A stretch of 53,982 nucleotides of DNA from Lachnospiraceae bacterium. Lineage in GTDB: Bacteria; Bacillota; Clostridia; Lachnospirales; Lachnospiraceae. Position numbers and translations under genes: made by a program. Of the stretch, positions 1 to 7,473 are shown one piece after another (within the stretch, counting starts at the first letter, position 1; each line of letters opens with the position of its first letter). The stretch spans positions 1 to 53,982 of the forward strand of contig CAJTIR010000028.1 in NCBI GenBank assembly GCA_910576385.1, read 5' to 3'. The notes beneath the pieces were generated by a model that saw only the letters and a program-made list of their open reading frames with translations, had not been told where the DNA came from and searched no databases.

Positions 1-160
1 GAAATGTAAACCGCTTAATTGATACAAGGGGCATGAACAGAATATCGGGGAAACCGCTGAAAACAAGGGGTTCCGGCACATAGGGTGTTGCCGGAATCCC
101 TTGTTTGATTTTGGGGCTGTGCCAGGGCAGCATGGGAGCGGCGGTTACGGACGGCCACAG
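1..160. other. Left edge, no supported gene
   Basis: A reading frame is open from the left edge to a stop near 88, but it is too short to assign and no start is visible. It could be the end of a gene lying outside the window. Nothing else is recognised before the TGACCCCT repeats begin. Confidence 0.3.
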
Positions 161-172
161 TGGTCAAAAGTC

Positions 173-285
173 TGACCCCTCTGTGGCTGTTTTGACCCCT
201 GCGGCAAAAGGTCTGACCCCTATGGCTGTGAATGTGACCCCTGTGGTCACGGTTTTGACCCCTCCCCTTGTCCAGTGTGACCCCT
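173..285. repeat. Six ~21-bp direct repeats, TGACCCCT core
   Basis: The octamer TGACCCCT starts at 173, 193, 214, 235, 256 and 278, so the period is 20-22 bp, close to two helical turns. Several units continue with CTGTGGC-like sequence. Arrays of ~20-bp repeats with this kind of core are typical of the ends of IS21-family elements, where the transposase binds. No istA or istB coding sequence is seen inside the window, so this may be the right-hand end of an element whose genes lie to the left, or a decayed remnant. The 63-codon frame running through the array is probably not a gene. Confidence 0.6.
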
Positions 286-530
286 CTGCATCTTAGAGAA
301 TTTATGTGAATGAAAAATGTGCAGTATCCCTGAACAATATTTAACAGCCGCCCAGGCGGCTATTTCCAAATGATGCCATAGGATTTTGGGTACTAACAGG
401 CGAAAGTATTGAAGAATGGCTTAAAATCAAGGAATTTAAGGTTTGGTGGGGTTCATCACGGTGGGTGGTGGACCCCGCTTTTTCGTGTTTTTGGATGCCG
501 CTGATAGGATGGCGATTGGGGAAAAAATCG

Positions 531-761
531 TACTATCAGGCAAAAGTATACTTTCACGCAAAAGTCAGGGGTTTCCGTGATAGTATAAAGCGGAAAGGTA
601 AAAAGGTGTAGGATATTGGCGGTTTTGGCTGAAAGGCGTATTAGTTTGACGGAAAATGATGTCGGAAACCGGGGGATATGATACAAACACGGAAACTGCA
701 TGGAGTTTTCGTGTTTGTATGAGAGTTTCCGTGATAATATGGGGTTTTGCATGATAGTATA
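531..761. repeat. Dispersed TATACTATCACGGAAAC-type repeats in both orientations
   Basis: Related 16-18-bp words lie at 531-546 and 547-564 (+ orientation), and at 571-587, 725-740 and 744-761 (inverted). They share a TA-box half followed by ATCACGGAAAC or ATCANGCAAAAG. The 300-960 interval has no convincing gene: two minus-strand frames of 124-131 codons cover it, but their translations merely repeat the same DNA words. It is best read as an intergenic repeat or regulatory cluster. Confidence 0.5.
681..720. repeat. Hairpin, 16-bp stem with one mismatch, 8-nt loop
   Basis: The left arm at 681-696 (ATACAAACACGGAAAC) pairs with 705-720 (GTTTTCGTGTTTGTAT), with only one A-C mismatch. There is no T-run after it, so it is more likely a protein-binding palindrome or part of the local repeat family than a terminator. 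Confidence 0.6.
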
Positions 762-817
762 CAGAAAAATTGAAAATGATAGCTGGAGAAAAGGGCTGTT
801 CAATGGCTCTTTTTTGC

Positions 818-884
818 TTTCCACTCCCGAAAAATAGTCGTTTCGTGCCATCGGGTGAAAAACAGAAAATATTTATGGTATAAT
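818..884 (+). promoter_or_regulatory. Promoter with LytTR-type activator site, copy A
   Basis: A TTTC-type half site at 818 and TTTCGTGCC at 841 are 23 bp apart, inside a block (826-870, CCCGAAAAATAGTCGTTTCG onward) that closely matches the block in front of the response regulator gene at 3053. A perfect -10 TATAAT lies at 879-884, with no good -35, as expected of an activator-dependent promoter. LytTR/AgrA regulators bind pairs of ~9-bp direct repeats about 21-22 bp apart. The inference is that the LytTR regulator at 3053 activates the small gene at 965. Confidence 0.55.
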
Positions 885-964
885 TCAGTGGATGCTTTTG
901 CTTTGAAGTATATTGTGGTAGAATGAAGCCATTCAGCAAATTAGAATCTTAAGGAGACCGAATT

Positions 965-1216
965 ATGAAAAAAATCTTAAAATGGAGTTTAGTCATTTTA
1001 TTTGTTGTTTTGTTAATTGATCTAGGGATAATTGGTATAAAGATATTTAGCCATGACTATGATGTCATTCCAGAATCATATATAGGATATGTGTGTTTCT
1101 TGATGTTAGCTGTCTGTGGAATACTTATGCTTTTTTCTACAAGGTGTCCGTACTGTGGAAAAGTACAAATAACGAAAGGCAAGTATTGCCCCTATTGCGG
1201 AAATGAAAAAAAATAG
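965..1216 (+). CDS. Small membrane protein with C-terminal zinc ribbon
   Basis: This 83-residue protein has two predicted membrane helices: residues ~5-27 (LVILFVVLLIDLGIIGI) and ~41-57. A short C-terminal tail carries two CPYCG knuckles, a rubredoxin-like zinc ribbon that would face the cytoplasm. The start is set by AAGGAG at 951-956, eight bases before the ATG. It lies about 80 bases downstream of a TATAAT box and a site shared with the LytTR regulator gene, so it is probably part of that regulon. The specific function is not recognised; such proteins are often small accessory or immunity-like membrane proteins, but that is only a guess. Confidence 0.75.
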   Translation: MKKILKWSLVILFVVLLIDLGIIGIKIFSHDYDVIPESYIGYVCFLMLAVCGILMLFSTRCPYCGKVQITKGKYCPYCGNEKK

Positions 1217-1253
1217 TGGAAACAGTAAGGTTGAAAAATAAAAGGATAAGTGA

Positions 1254-1481
1254 ATCCTTTTTGCGGGGGAGTTCGCCGGGTTCTTGAACCCGATGGGAGA
1301 GGGCATATCTGCCGGGATGGAGAGCGGATACTGTGCCGCCAGTGCAGTTATGGAACATTTGGATAACCCGGAAACAGTCCGGGAAGTATACAGGCAAAGC
1401 ACGGAAAATCTGAAATCCTATATGCAGCGCCAGTGGAGCCTTGTCGGGGGAATGGCCGGCACGTTCAGGGAGATGGAATGA
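1254..1481 (+). pseudogene. C-terminal stub of FAD-dependent oxidoreductase
   Basis: The frame is open from just after a stop at 1251-1253 and reads GEFAGFLNPMGEGISAGMES onward. This matches the conserved C-terminal FAD-binding segment of geranylgeranyl-reductase-type flavoproteins (the 'AAGF..P..GEGI..A...G' region). Only about 75 residues remain of a family normally 350-400 residues long. The Rossmann GxGxxG end is absent and there is no ribosome site at the nominal TTG start. It is therefore a 5'-deleted remnant, and the join to the preceding small-protein gene probably marks an old deletion. Confidence 0.65.
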
Positions 1482-1500
1482 TAGAGGAGCTAGGGAAAGT

Positions 1501-2247
1501 ATGCGGTATTATCAGTGTGAAAAATATCCAATAGAGTTTGTAGTGTCAGAGAATATTGATAAGTGTTTTGACTGCCATAACCATGTAGGGCATTATGTCA
1601 TATCTCTGGTCATGCAGGGAGAGGTTACGGTTTATCTGGAAAGCAGGAAATTGGTGTGTCATGAAGGGGATGCGTTTACCATCCCTCCGTATGCTGTGCA
1701 TTCGGTGTGCCAGGAAAGGGACGCGCGTCTGCTGTCTATGTGCATAGGAACAGCCTTTGCCGCAGAGACGGATTCTGAAACAGCAGAAGTCATTGTCCGG
1801 AAACTGTTAAATGATGCAGTGGGGCAGGGTATTTTTGGAGAAGCGCAGAAAGAAAAGCTGTTACTTTTTGCACGGGCAGTTTTCCGGGGTTGGGATAAGG
1901 GCGGGAAAGAGATGGATACAGGCATAAAAAATCTTGCTGACAGGATTACAAGCCACCCGGAATATGAATTGCCCATAGAAACCCTGGCGGCGGATATTTT
2001 TGTCAGCAAGTATTATCTCATAAAGAAATTTAAAAGAATCGTGGGAATGACGCCGCACCAGTTCTGTATCCAGAACCGCATACGGAAAGCGCAGAGCCTT
2101 CTGGATGCGGAACAGGTAATCTGTGGGGTTGCGGCGGAAATGGGATTCTATGACCAGAGCCATTTTGATAAGGCTTTTCAGAAGATTGTCGGGATTTCCC
2201 CATCGGAGTATGTTGGCTCAAAAAAAGTGATACGTCAGTCTACATAG
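1501..2247 (+). CDS. AraC-family regulator with cupin sensor
   Basis: This 248-residue transcription regulator has an N-terminal cupin-type sensing domain (residues ~1-100, with a 'FDCHNHVGHYVI' metal/ligand-pocket segment and 'GDAFTIPPYAVHSV'). Its C-terminal AraC double helix-turn-helix (residues ~145-245) includes the hallmark 'MGFYDQSHFDKAFQKIVGISP'-type second helix region. I chose the ATG at 1501, which follows GAGGAG with ~10 bases spacing; an upstream GTG would extend it into non-family sequence. It is followed 83 bases later by a small cupin protein, a common regulator-target pairing, so it probably controls that gene. The inducer is not evident from sequence. Confidence 0.88.
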   Translation: MRYYQCEKYPIEFVVSENIDKCFDCHNHVGHYVISLVMQGEVTVYLESRKLVCHEGDAFTIPPYAVHSVCQERDARLLSMCIGTAFAAETDSETAEVIVRKLLNDAVGQGIFGEAQKEKLLLFARAVFRGWDKGGKEMDTGIKNLADRITSHPEYELPIETLAADIFVSKYYLIKKFKRIVGMTPHQFCIQNRIRKAQSLLDAEQVICGVAAEMGFYDQSHFDKAFQKIVGISPSEYVGSKKVIRQST

Positions 2248-2330
2248 GACAATTTTTTACAAGACATGGCAGCCTCTGATCAATATAATCTGAGTGTAAG
2301 AAAAATCACATATTTTATCGGAGGTGCAGA

Positions 2331-2714
2331 ATGGATACATTTGAATTGTTTAACAATGGAAAATTAGTTTTGCCGGAAAAAGAGACTGGCTTTGCAGGGA
2401 TTGAATGGTCAAAGCATCCGACTTTTAAGGGTGTCGAACTGAAACACATCATTACGGCAAAGGACACAGACGGGAAGTTCAGTTACCATTTAGTGCGGAT
2501 TGCTCCCGGTTGCAGTATTGGGAACCATACTCATGAAACCCAGTTGGAAACGCATGAGGTGATAAAGGGGAGCGGGAGATGTGTGAATGCAGGCAGCACT
2601 ATTCCGTATGAGGCCGGTACGATATCCATCATGCAGACAGGCGTACCGCATGAAGTCACTGCAGGTTCAGAGGGGTTATATCTGTTTGCCAAATTTATGC
2701 CTGCATTATGTTGA
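2331..2714 (+). CDS. Single-domain cupin protein
   Basis: This 127-residue one-domain cupin has motif 1 around residues 60-80 (PGCSIGNHTHETQLETHEVI, with the metal-binding His-x-His and Glu) and motif 2 near residues 95-112 (GTISIMQTGVPHEV). This is the AraC-associated type of small cupin, plausibly binding a metal and a small ligand; no reaction can be assigned. GGAGG lies 6-7 bases before the ATG. The gene follows the AraC regulator in the same direction and is closed by a hairpin at 2740-2780. Confidence 0.85.
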   Translation: MDTFELFNNGKLVLPEKETGFAGIEWSKHPTFKGVELKHIITAKDTDGKFSYHLVRIAPGCSIGNHTHETQLETHEVIKGSGRCVNAGSTIPYEAGTISIMQTGVPHEVTAGSEGLYLFAKFMPALC

Positions 2715-2739
2715 ACTGAATAATAAGGATAATAAGCAA

Positions 2740-2786
2740 GACCGCCGCACTATGGCCATCATCCGCCATATGCGGCGGTCTGCTAT
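2740..2786 (+). terminator. Hairpin terminator after cupin gene
   Basis: GACCGCCGCA (2740-2749) and TGCGGCGGTC (2771-2780) form a perfect 10-bp stem followed by TGCTATTTT. The U-run is weak, but the location, 25 bases after the stop codon, supports termination. Confidence 0.55.
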
Positions 2787-2950
2787 TTTGGCAGGCTGGC
2801 CGGGCGGCCTGATAAGGGAAATTACTTGGAAAGCGGGGGAATAAGAGGTAATATGCTTACACGGCGGTTTGCGTTTATGCCGCCCCTGTATCGGACGAAT
2901 GGCGAAAAACTTTAGGGCTGATTTTGAAATTTCCGTACTGCATTTCTGCC

Positions 2951-3018
2951 TTTCGTTCCCGAAAAGTGGTCGTTTCGTTCCCTCCGCCCGAAAAACGGAA
3001 AATTTCTGCCGATATAAG
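2951..3018 (+). promoter_or_regulatory. Promoter with LytTR-type direct repeats, copy B
   Basis: TTTCGTTCCC occurs at 2951-2960 and exactly again at 2973-2982, 22 bp apart, the spacing typical of LytTR-domain binding sites. The surrounding block matches the one at 826-870 (CCCGAAAAGTGGTCGTTTCG, then GAAAAACGGAAAAT). A -10-like TATAAG lies at 3013-3018, 35 bases before the response regulator start. Positive autoregulation by the LytTR regulator is the natural inference. Confidence 0.65.
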
Positions 3019-3052
3019 AAGTGAATGCCTATATGGATTGAGGTGATGAATT

Positions 3053-3757
3053 TTGGATATTGCAGTTGTGGATGACGAGAAAGCGATCAGGGAGCATATA
3101 TGCGGGCTGGTGGAGGAACGGCAGCCGGAGAGCCGCATAGAAGCCTATGCCACGGGCGGGGAGCTGCTCGCATCGGGGAAGCGGTTTGACATCGTTTTCC
3201 TTGACATACAGATGGAGGGCATGAACGGCATAGAGGCGGCAAGGAGCCTGCGTGAAAGGCGGGAGGATACCGTGCTGGTGTTCGTTACGGGCATCAAGGA
3301 TTATGTGTTTGACGCATTTGACCTCTATGCGTTCCAGTACCTGCTAAAGCCGATAGACGAGGATAAATTTGCGGAAGTGCTGGAAAGGGCGGTGCGGGAG
3401 GCCGTAAAGAAGAAGGAGCGCCGTGTGCTGTTCATCAAGTCGCGGAACCTTACCCTTGACCAGTCCGAAATCCTGTATATAGAGAGCAGGGCAAAGAAGG
3501 TGGAGATACACACAAAGGGGGCGGCGCAGGCCATAGAGATCTATGCGGCGATGGATGAGCTGGAGGGGCAGCTTGGGGAGAATTTTTACCGCTGCCACCG
3601 TGCGTACATCGTGAACATGGACTGCATCACGGAATATGACGGCGAGAGCATCACCCTCACGGGTGGCGACAGGGTGTATCTGACGAAAAAGAAGTATGGG
3701 GAGTTTGTGAAAGCCTATATGTGGCACCTGCAGAACGGGGGTGTGTCCAGTGTTTAA
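3053..3757 (+). CDS. LytTR-family response regulator (AgrA-like)
   Basis: This 234-residue two-component response regulator has a receiver domain (residues 1-120) with the acidic pair D7/D8, phosphoacceptor D51 in 'FLDIQMEGMNG', T79 and K99 in 'LLKPID'. A LytTR DNA-binding domain follows at ~130-230 ('ILYIESRAKKVEIHT', 'FYRCHRAYIVNMDCI'). The start is the TTG at 3053, preceded by GAGGTGA with 6 bases spacing; the ATG at 3046 runs into a stop. It overlaps the kinase gene. The direct repeats upstream suggest autoregulation. No AgrB/AgrD peptide pair is seen nearby, so the signal is unknown. Confidence 0.93.
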   Translation: MDIAVVDDEKAIREHICGLVEERQPESRIEAYATGGELLASGKRFDIVFLDIQMEGMNGIEAARSLRERREDTVLVFVTGIKDYVFDAFDLYAFQYLLKPIDEDKFAEVLERAVREAVKKKERRVLFIKSRNLTLDQSEILYIESRAKKVEIHTKGAAQAIEIYAAMDELEGQLGENFYRCHRAYIVNMDCITEYDGESITLTGGDRVYLTKKKYGEFVKAYMWHLQNGGVSSV

Positions 3758-5225
3758 GATGGCGGACGTGTTATATGCGGCCCTGACGGTGTTCCAGGGG
3801 TACTGCCTGCAGTATTTTTTTGGGAGCTTTCTGGAAACAAGGATGAGGGGCAGATGGAACGGGCTGTATGTGGCGGGCTTATATGTGGCTCTGCGGACAG
3901 CCGTGGTGTGGGGTTCTCCGCCGGGATATGAGGATTACAGGGCGGCGGCGGGGACGCTGGCATTGTCGCTCTGTATCCTGTCAGCCCTTGCGGTGTGCTT
4001 TTACAAGGCGTTCCGTCCCGTCACGGTTTTCCTTGTGGTATCGTTCCAGGCATTACTGGACATCAGCAGGTATGCGGCGGTCATACTGCTGAATGCGGTG
4101 GATGGGTGGGTGCTTGACATCATTAACTGGTGTGCGGGGAAAGGGATGCTCGCATCGGAAAAATCCTTCGGCATGGCGGTAAAGGCCGGTGTGGCCGGGA
4201 CGCAGCTTATCCAGTATGCCGGCATCGCCCTGCTGCTGTACTTTTCGCTGAGAAAGATCGTGCGGGATTTCCGAGAAAAGGATTATTTTATCAGCAGGAC
4301 GGAGCTGCTGTTCATTTTAGCCCCGTCAGCGGTGGGCATGATGATCTGTATGCTCCTGCGCATCATCATGATCACGCTGGAGGACGGCGTCCCTAAGATG
4401 CTGTATGACAGGTATCCGATCCTTATCATCGTGATTCCTGCAATCCTGCTTCTGTCGCTGCTTTCCATTCTGTACGGGGTGAAGCTGTTCCAGGACATGG
4501 TCTGCTGGAACAGGGAAAAGAGCGGCAGGATCGTCCTCGAAAACCAGATAAGTAACCTGCAGGAACACATGGAGGAGATGGAGCGCATCTATTCCGGCAT
4601 ACGGGGCATGAAGCATGACATGAAGAACACCCTTGCCGTCATCCAGCGCCTTTCCGCAGGGGAAGGGAGCGGGGAGCTGCAGGAGTACCTGTCGGAGCTG
4701 AACAGGGGGCTTGAAAAGCTGGAAGTGCGGTTCAGGACGGGGAATACGGTGGTGGATACCCTGCTCAACATGAAATACCATGAGGCGGTGCGGGGTATGC
4801 CCGACTTAAGGATGGATGCGGATAAGCTGCTGCTCCCGCGGGGGGTTCAGATACACAGCTATGACATAGGCATTATCCTGGGGAATGCAGTGGACAATGC
4901 GATTGAAGCCTGCCGGAAGCTGAAAGCGAAAGAGCCGGGGGCGGATGCCTTTATCCGCATAAGCTCCCTGCAGAAAGGGAATCTGCTCATCCTGAAAGTG
5001 GAGAACAGCTTTGACGGGCGGCTGGTGCTTAAGGCGAAGGAGGAGTTCCCGGTGACAGACAAGGCGGACAGGGAGAATCATGGGATAGGGCTTATTAACA
5101 TCAGAAGCACAGCGGAGAAATACCAGGGAACAATGGATTTTAAGGTAAACGGCAGAGTGTTCATCCTGTCGGTGATGATGAAAAATGAAAGGAGAGAGGA
5201 AGATGGATTTCGGAGTAACAGGTAA
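3741..5225 (+). CDS. GHKL sensor histidine kinase (AgrC-like)
   Basis: This ~494-residue sensor kinase is paired with the LytTR regulator. The N-terminal half has about six hydrophobic membrane segments. A coiled-coil-like linker (~260-290) leads to the phosphoacceptor H292 in 'GMKHDMKN', and then to a GHKL ATPase with an N-box around 381-391 (GNAVDNAIEA) and a G-box 'NHGIGLINI'. This is the HPK10/AgrC arrangement used to sense peptides or cell-envelope signals at the membrane. The GTG at 3741 overlaps the regulator by 17 bases; an ATG at 3759 is an alternative start. The 3' end overlaps the next gene (start 5203), which suggests translational coupling with it. Confidence 0.9.
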   Translation: MCPVFKMADVLYAALTVFQGYCLQYFFGSFLETRMRGRWNGLYVAGLYVALRTAVVWGSPPGYEDYRAAAGTLALSLCILSALAVCFYKAFRPVTVFLVVSFQALLDISRYAAVILLNAVDGWVLDIINWCAGKGMLASEKSFGMAVKAGVAGTQLIQYAGIALLLYFSLRKIVRDFREKDYFISRTELLFILAPSAVGMMICMLLRIIMITLEDGVPKMLYDRYPILIIVIPAILLLSLLSILYGVKLFQDMVCWNREKSGRIVLENQISNLQEHMEEMERIYSGIRGMKHDMKNTLAVIQRLSAGEGSGELQEYLSELNRGLEKLEVRFRTGNTVVDTLLNMKYHEAVRGMPDLRMDADKLLLPRGVQIHSYDIGIILGNAVDNAIEACRKLKAKEPGADAFIRISSLQKGNLLILKVENSFDGRLVLKAKEEFPVTDKADRENHGIGLINIRSTAEKYQGTMDFKVNGRVFILSVMMKNERREEDGFRSNR

Positions 5226-5976
5226 ATTGGGAGGGTACTATCTGGCGGAGCAGTACCGGAAGAATGCGGCGGCTGATAAGAATGGAGGCGTAAGTTTTGC
5301 GGAGCTTGCGGCGGCAAAGGCGGCGGGGCAGTCAGAGGCATCGGGAATGAGTTTTAAGGATATGTGGCAGGCGAGGTTTCCGGGAGCGTACTACCATACG
5401 GCAGATGCGTCCAGTATTCCGCAGGGGGTATGGGAGAGGAATGACTTCCCATTTGAGAAATTTTTCCGTAATGATTTAGACGAATCCGCCGTGAATTGGA
5501 AACCCAACGGAGCGAACCCTGCTATGGATTCATCCGGGGTACAGTCAAGGCTCCACTCAATCGCCGGACAGAAGTCGATTGTCGTGCCGCCGGAACTGGA
5601 AGAAAAAATGAAAAATGATCCGGCACTGGCAAAACAGGTCATGGCAAAGGTGGAGAGTTTTATAGCAACAAACCAAGTGCCTGGAAGGATATGCTCCCAT
5701 CTGATTGTTTTGGATGAAAATGGGGAGATTGCACGTTTCCGGGCTTCCAGTCACGGTGGAAATATTACCGGCCCGACAGAGGAAGAAATGCGTCAGTTTG
5801 AGGCGGAGCAGGCGGCAAAGAAAAAAAGGCGTGAGGAATATGCCCGTCTGAACGAGGAAAGCGCCCTGAAACGCAGGCTGATGGAGCAGGAAGCAGACGA
5901 GAGATATTATAAGGACAGCATGACCAAAAAGGCGGTTTCGATTGCCGCATATGAGGCGGCGGGCATTTTGAAGTAA
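5203..5976 (+). CDS. Uncharacterised protein, first of a six-gene family run
   Basis: This 257-residue soluble protein has no signal peptide. The N-terminal part includes an EF-hand-loop-like stretch, DKNGGVSFAEL. The middle has 'SIVVPPELEEKMKNDPALAKQV' and the C-terminal third is a highly charged, probably coiled-coil segment. The 'ppelleKMknDP' module and the 'v.DenGeia' strand recur in the next protein (6071), so the two are related; from memory they resemble the Lachnospiraceae DUF6033 group. The ATG at 5203 directly follows GGAGAGAGGA and lies inside the end of the kinase gene, so the two-component system and this protein are likely co-expressed. The function is unknown. Confidence 0.75.
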   Translation: MDFGVTGKLGGYYLAEQYRKNAAADKNGGVSFAELAAAKAAGQSEASGMSFKDMWQARFPGAYYHTADASSIPQGVWERNDFPFEKFFRNDLDESAVNWKPNGANPAMDSSGVQSRLHSIAGQKSIVVPPELEEKMKNDPALAKQVMAKVESFIATNQVPGRICSHLIVLDENGEIARFRASSHGGNITGPTEEEMRQFEAEQAAKKKRREEYARLNEESALKRRLMEQEADERYYKDSMTKKAVSIAAYEAAGILK

Positions 5977-5983
5977 GGAAGAT

Positions 5984-6046
5984 CATGCCCGGACTTACCG
6001 CAAGGGGGCATGGGCGGCCCTGAATGACAGAGGGGCCGCAGGTAAG
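5984..6046 (+). ncRNA. Conserved intergenic stem-loop element, copy 1 (possible pseudoknot)
   Basis: Stem 1 pairs CATGCCC (5984-5990) with GGGCATG (6006-6012) around a loop containing GGACTTACC. Stem 2 pairs GCGGCCC (6014-6020) with GGGCCGC (6033-6039) around TGAATGACAGAG. The loop-1 segment CTTACC (5994-5999) is exactly complementary to GGTAAG (6041-6046), allowing an H-type pseudoknot just before the ribosome site of the next gene. Related copies lie at 7383-7438 and 8407-8458. No known riboswitch class is recognised. Confidence 0.5.
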
Positions 6047-6070
6047 ATTTTTTGAAGGAGGATGATTATT

Positions 6071-6694
6071 ATGGCAATTTCAGGAGTAACGGATTACACG
6101 AACACTTATGCAGCAGACAGGGCAAATGGGAGCAGTTCCCTTAATGGGGATTCGCAGGCTTATCTTAATAGTCTGAAAGAGAAATACCCGGATGTGAACA
6201 TAACGGTTGCGGATTTCAAAAACGGAAAACAGGAAGATGCCTATATGCTTGGGAGCAGGGGTTATAACAACATAGCGGTTTCCTCCAGTATTGTGGAGAA
6301 GATGGCGAAAGACCCGGCAGCGGCGGCAAAGTATGAGAAAGTCTTTGCAGAAATGTCCGGCAATTCGGAGCGGATTGAGAAGTTCGCAAGAGAGAACAAT
6401 GATGAGATACTCAGTGCAGGAGCCCTTATTGACAAGAATGGGAAAGTGTCTTACTGGATGGTCGGCAGGAGCAAGGACACAATGGAGAACCCCGGCACGG
6501 TCTATAAGGAAAAGGTACAGAAACAGATAGCGGAAAAACGTGCGAAGAAGAAAGAGGAAGAATCTTTAAAGGAGAAGAAGCTGGCAAAGGCTGAATCCGT
6601 GGAAAAACTGATGGAACAGATAAAGGCGGGAACAAGCCAACCTGTAAAAGTGCAGGAAGAAGGCAAGGGCGCACAGTTGGATCTGACCATATAG
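6071..6694 (+). CDS. Uncharacterised protein related to its neighbour at 5203
   Basis: This 207-residue protein has a variable N-terminus rich in Asn/Ser. A middle module 'AVSSSIVEKMAKDPAAAAKY' then 'GALIDKNGKVSYWMVGRS' matches the corresponding region of the 5203 product. The Lys/Glu-rich C-terminal tail (about residues 140-185) is likely helical. There is no signal peptide or membrane segment. AAGGAGG at 6055-6061 fits the ATG at 6071 (9-base spacing) better than the ATG at 6062. It sits directly behind the structured element at 5984-6046, which could control it. It resembles the DUF6033 group by recollection only; the role is unknown. Confidence 0.72.
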   Translation: MAISGVTDYTNTYAADRANGSSSLNGDSQAYLNSLKEKYPDVNITVADFKNGKQEDAYMLGSRGYNNIAVSSSIVEKMAKDPAAAAKYEKVFAEMSGNSERIEKFARENNDEILSAGALIDKNGKVSYWMVGRSKDTMENPGTVYKEKVQKQIAEKRAKKKEEESLKEKKLAKAESVEKLMEQIKAGTSQPVKVQEEGKGAQLDLTI

Positions 6695-6710
6695 AAGGAG
6701 GAATTTTATC

Positions 6711-7253
6711 ATGCGTATAGGAAATAACAATCAGGGAATCTGGCAGTTCTTATCAAATAAAAGTTTTCCGTTTGCAGGGAAACAGGGGAATGTAAGCAAG
6801 GGAAATGAAAAAGCAATAGCAGACCTGCTCTCCGGGCGCAGGAAAAATTCTTATGGCGTAGAAGGCATGAGGATAACAGGCAGGACAGATTGGAAAAGGG
6901 TCATTAACGTATCGGATGAAATGAAGCAGCACGTCTTTGAAGATGTGAAGAAGGAATTTTATAAATATGGCGGAATGTCTGGCGATAGTACTGCTGAAAC
7001 AGATGCGTATTATGACAAGATACATTCTTATGTGAAAACGCTGAAAGCAAGTGATCGTTCTCCAGCCACATGGACGCTGAGCCAGCTTCATTTAGACCTT
7101 GCACACGCAGTAACTGCTGCGGTTAAGGAAAAAGTGCCGGGCTGGACGAATGGAAAGCCGATTCCGTCTGATGTACTGGATGAAATTTTTGCGGATGAGA
7201 GCATCACGGCAATGGTATCAGGCGAGGCAAAAGGGCTGGATATGAAGATATAA
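6711..7253 (+). CDS. Uncharacterised 180-aa protein in the same run
   Basis: A hydrophilic 180-residue protein without signal or membrane segments. It has an N-terminal 'GIWQFLSNKSFPF' stretch, a basic middle, and a C-terminal alpha-rich part with 'PATWTLSQLHLDLAHAVTAAVKEKVPGW' (here quoted in two overlapping portions of a longer helix region). I do not recognise the family. AAGGAGG lies 9 bases before the ATG and only 16 bases separate it from the preceding gene, so the two are co-transcribed. The position within an array of related, two-component-linked proteins suggests a shared purpose, but nothing in the sequence identifies it. Confidence 0.7.
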   Translation: MRIGNNNQGIWQFLSNKSFPFAGKQGNVSKGNEKAIADLLSGRRKNSYGVEGMRITGRTDWKRVINVSDEMKQHVFEDVKKEFYKYGGMSGDSTAETDAYYDKIHSYVKTLKASDRSPATWTLSQLHLDLAHAVTAAVKEKVPGWTNGKPIPSDVLDEIFADESITAMVSGEAKGLDMKI

Positions 7254-7318
7254 TCTTTACACCCTATTCCGCAGAGGCGCAAAAACCATGCGCCCCTGCC
7301 GGGGATAATTTGGAAGGA

Positions 7319-7438
7319 GGTGAATGTCAGTATGAGATTTGACCGGGGAAGTTAGGCGGTATGTCTGCATGGAGGTAATGAACTGCTCGGACTTATCATG
7401 AGGGAGCAGAGGCGGCTCTGAACGACTGAGGGGCTGCC
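7319..7438 (+). repeat. 120-bp intergenic repeat, copy 2, with stem-loop element
   Basis: This block is nearly repeated at 8341-8459. It holds the word TCTGCATGGAGGTAATGAA and then the structured element: CTGCTC (7383-7388)/GAGCAG (7404-7409), and GGCGGCTC (7411-7418)/GGGCTGCC (7431-7438) with two G-T pairs. The loops GGACTTA and TGAACGACTGA are conserved. The pseudoknot strand seen in copy 1 is only partly kept here. The block also carries a tiny decayed frame starting MRFDRG that resembles the start of the 5203 protein (MDFG). Confidence 0.65.
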
Positions 7439-7473
7439 GTTAAAATAATTGATGACAATGGAGGATTTGAAAA

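Noticed and set aside
456-939. Two overlapping minus-strand frames of 124-131 codons
   Set aside because: They are in different frames over the same repeats, have no convincing ribosome site, and translate the repeat words (YTIMQNP, YTITETP) rather than a protein-like sequence.
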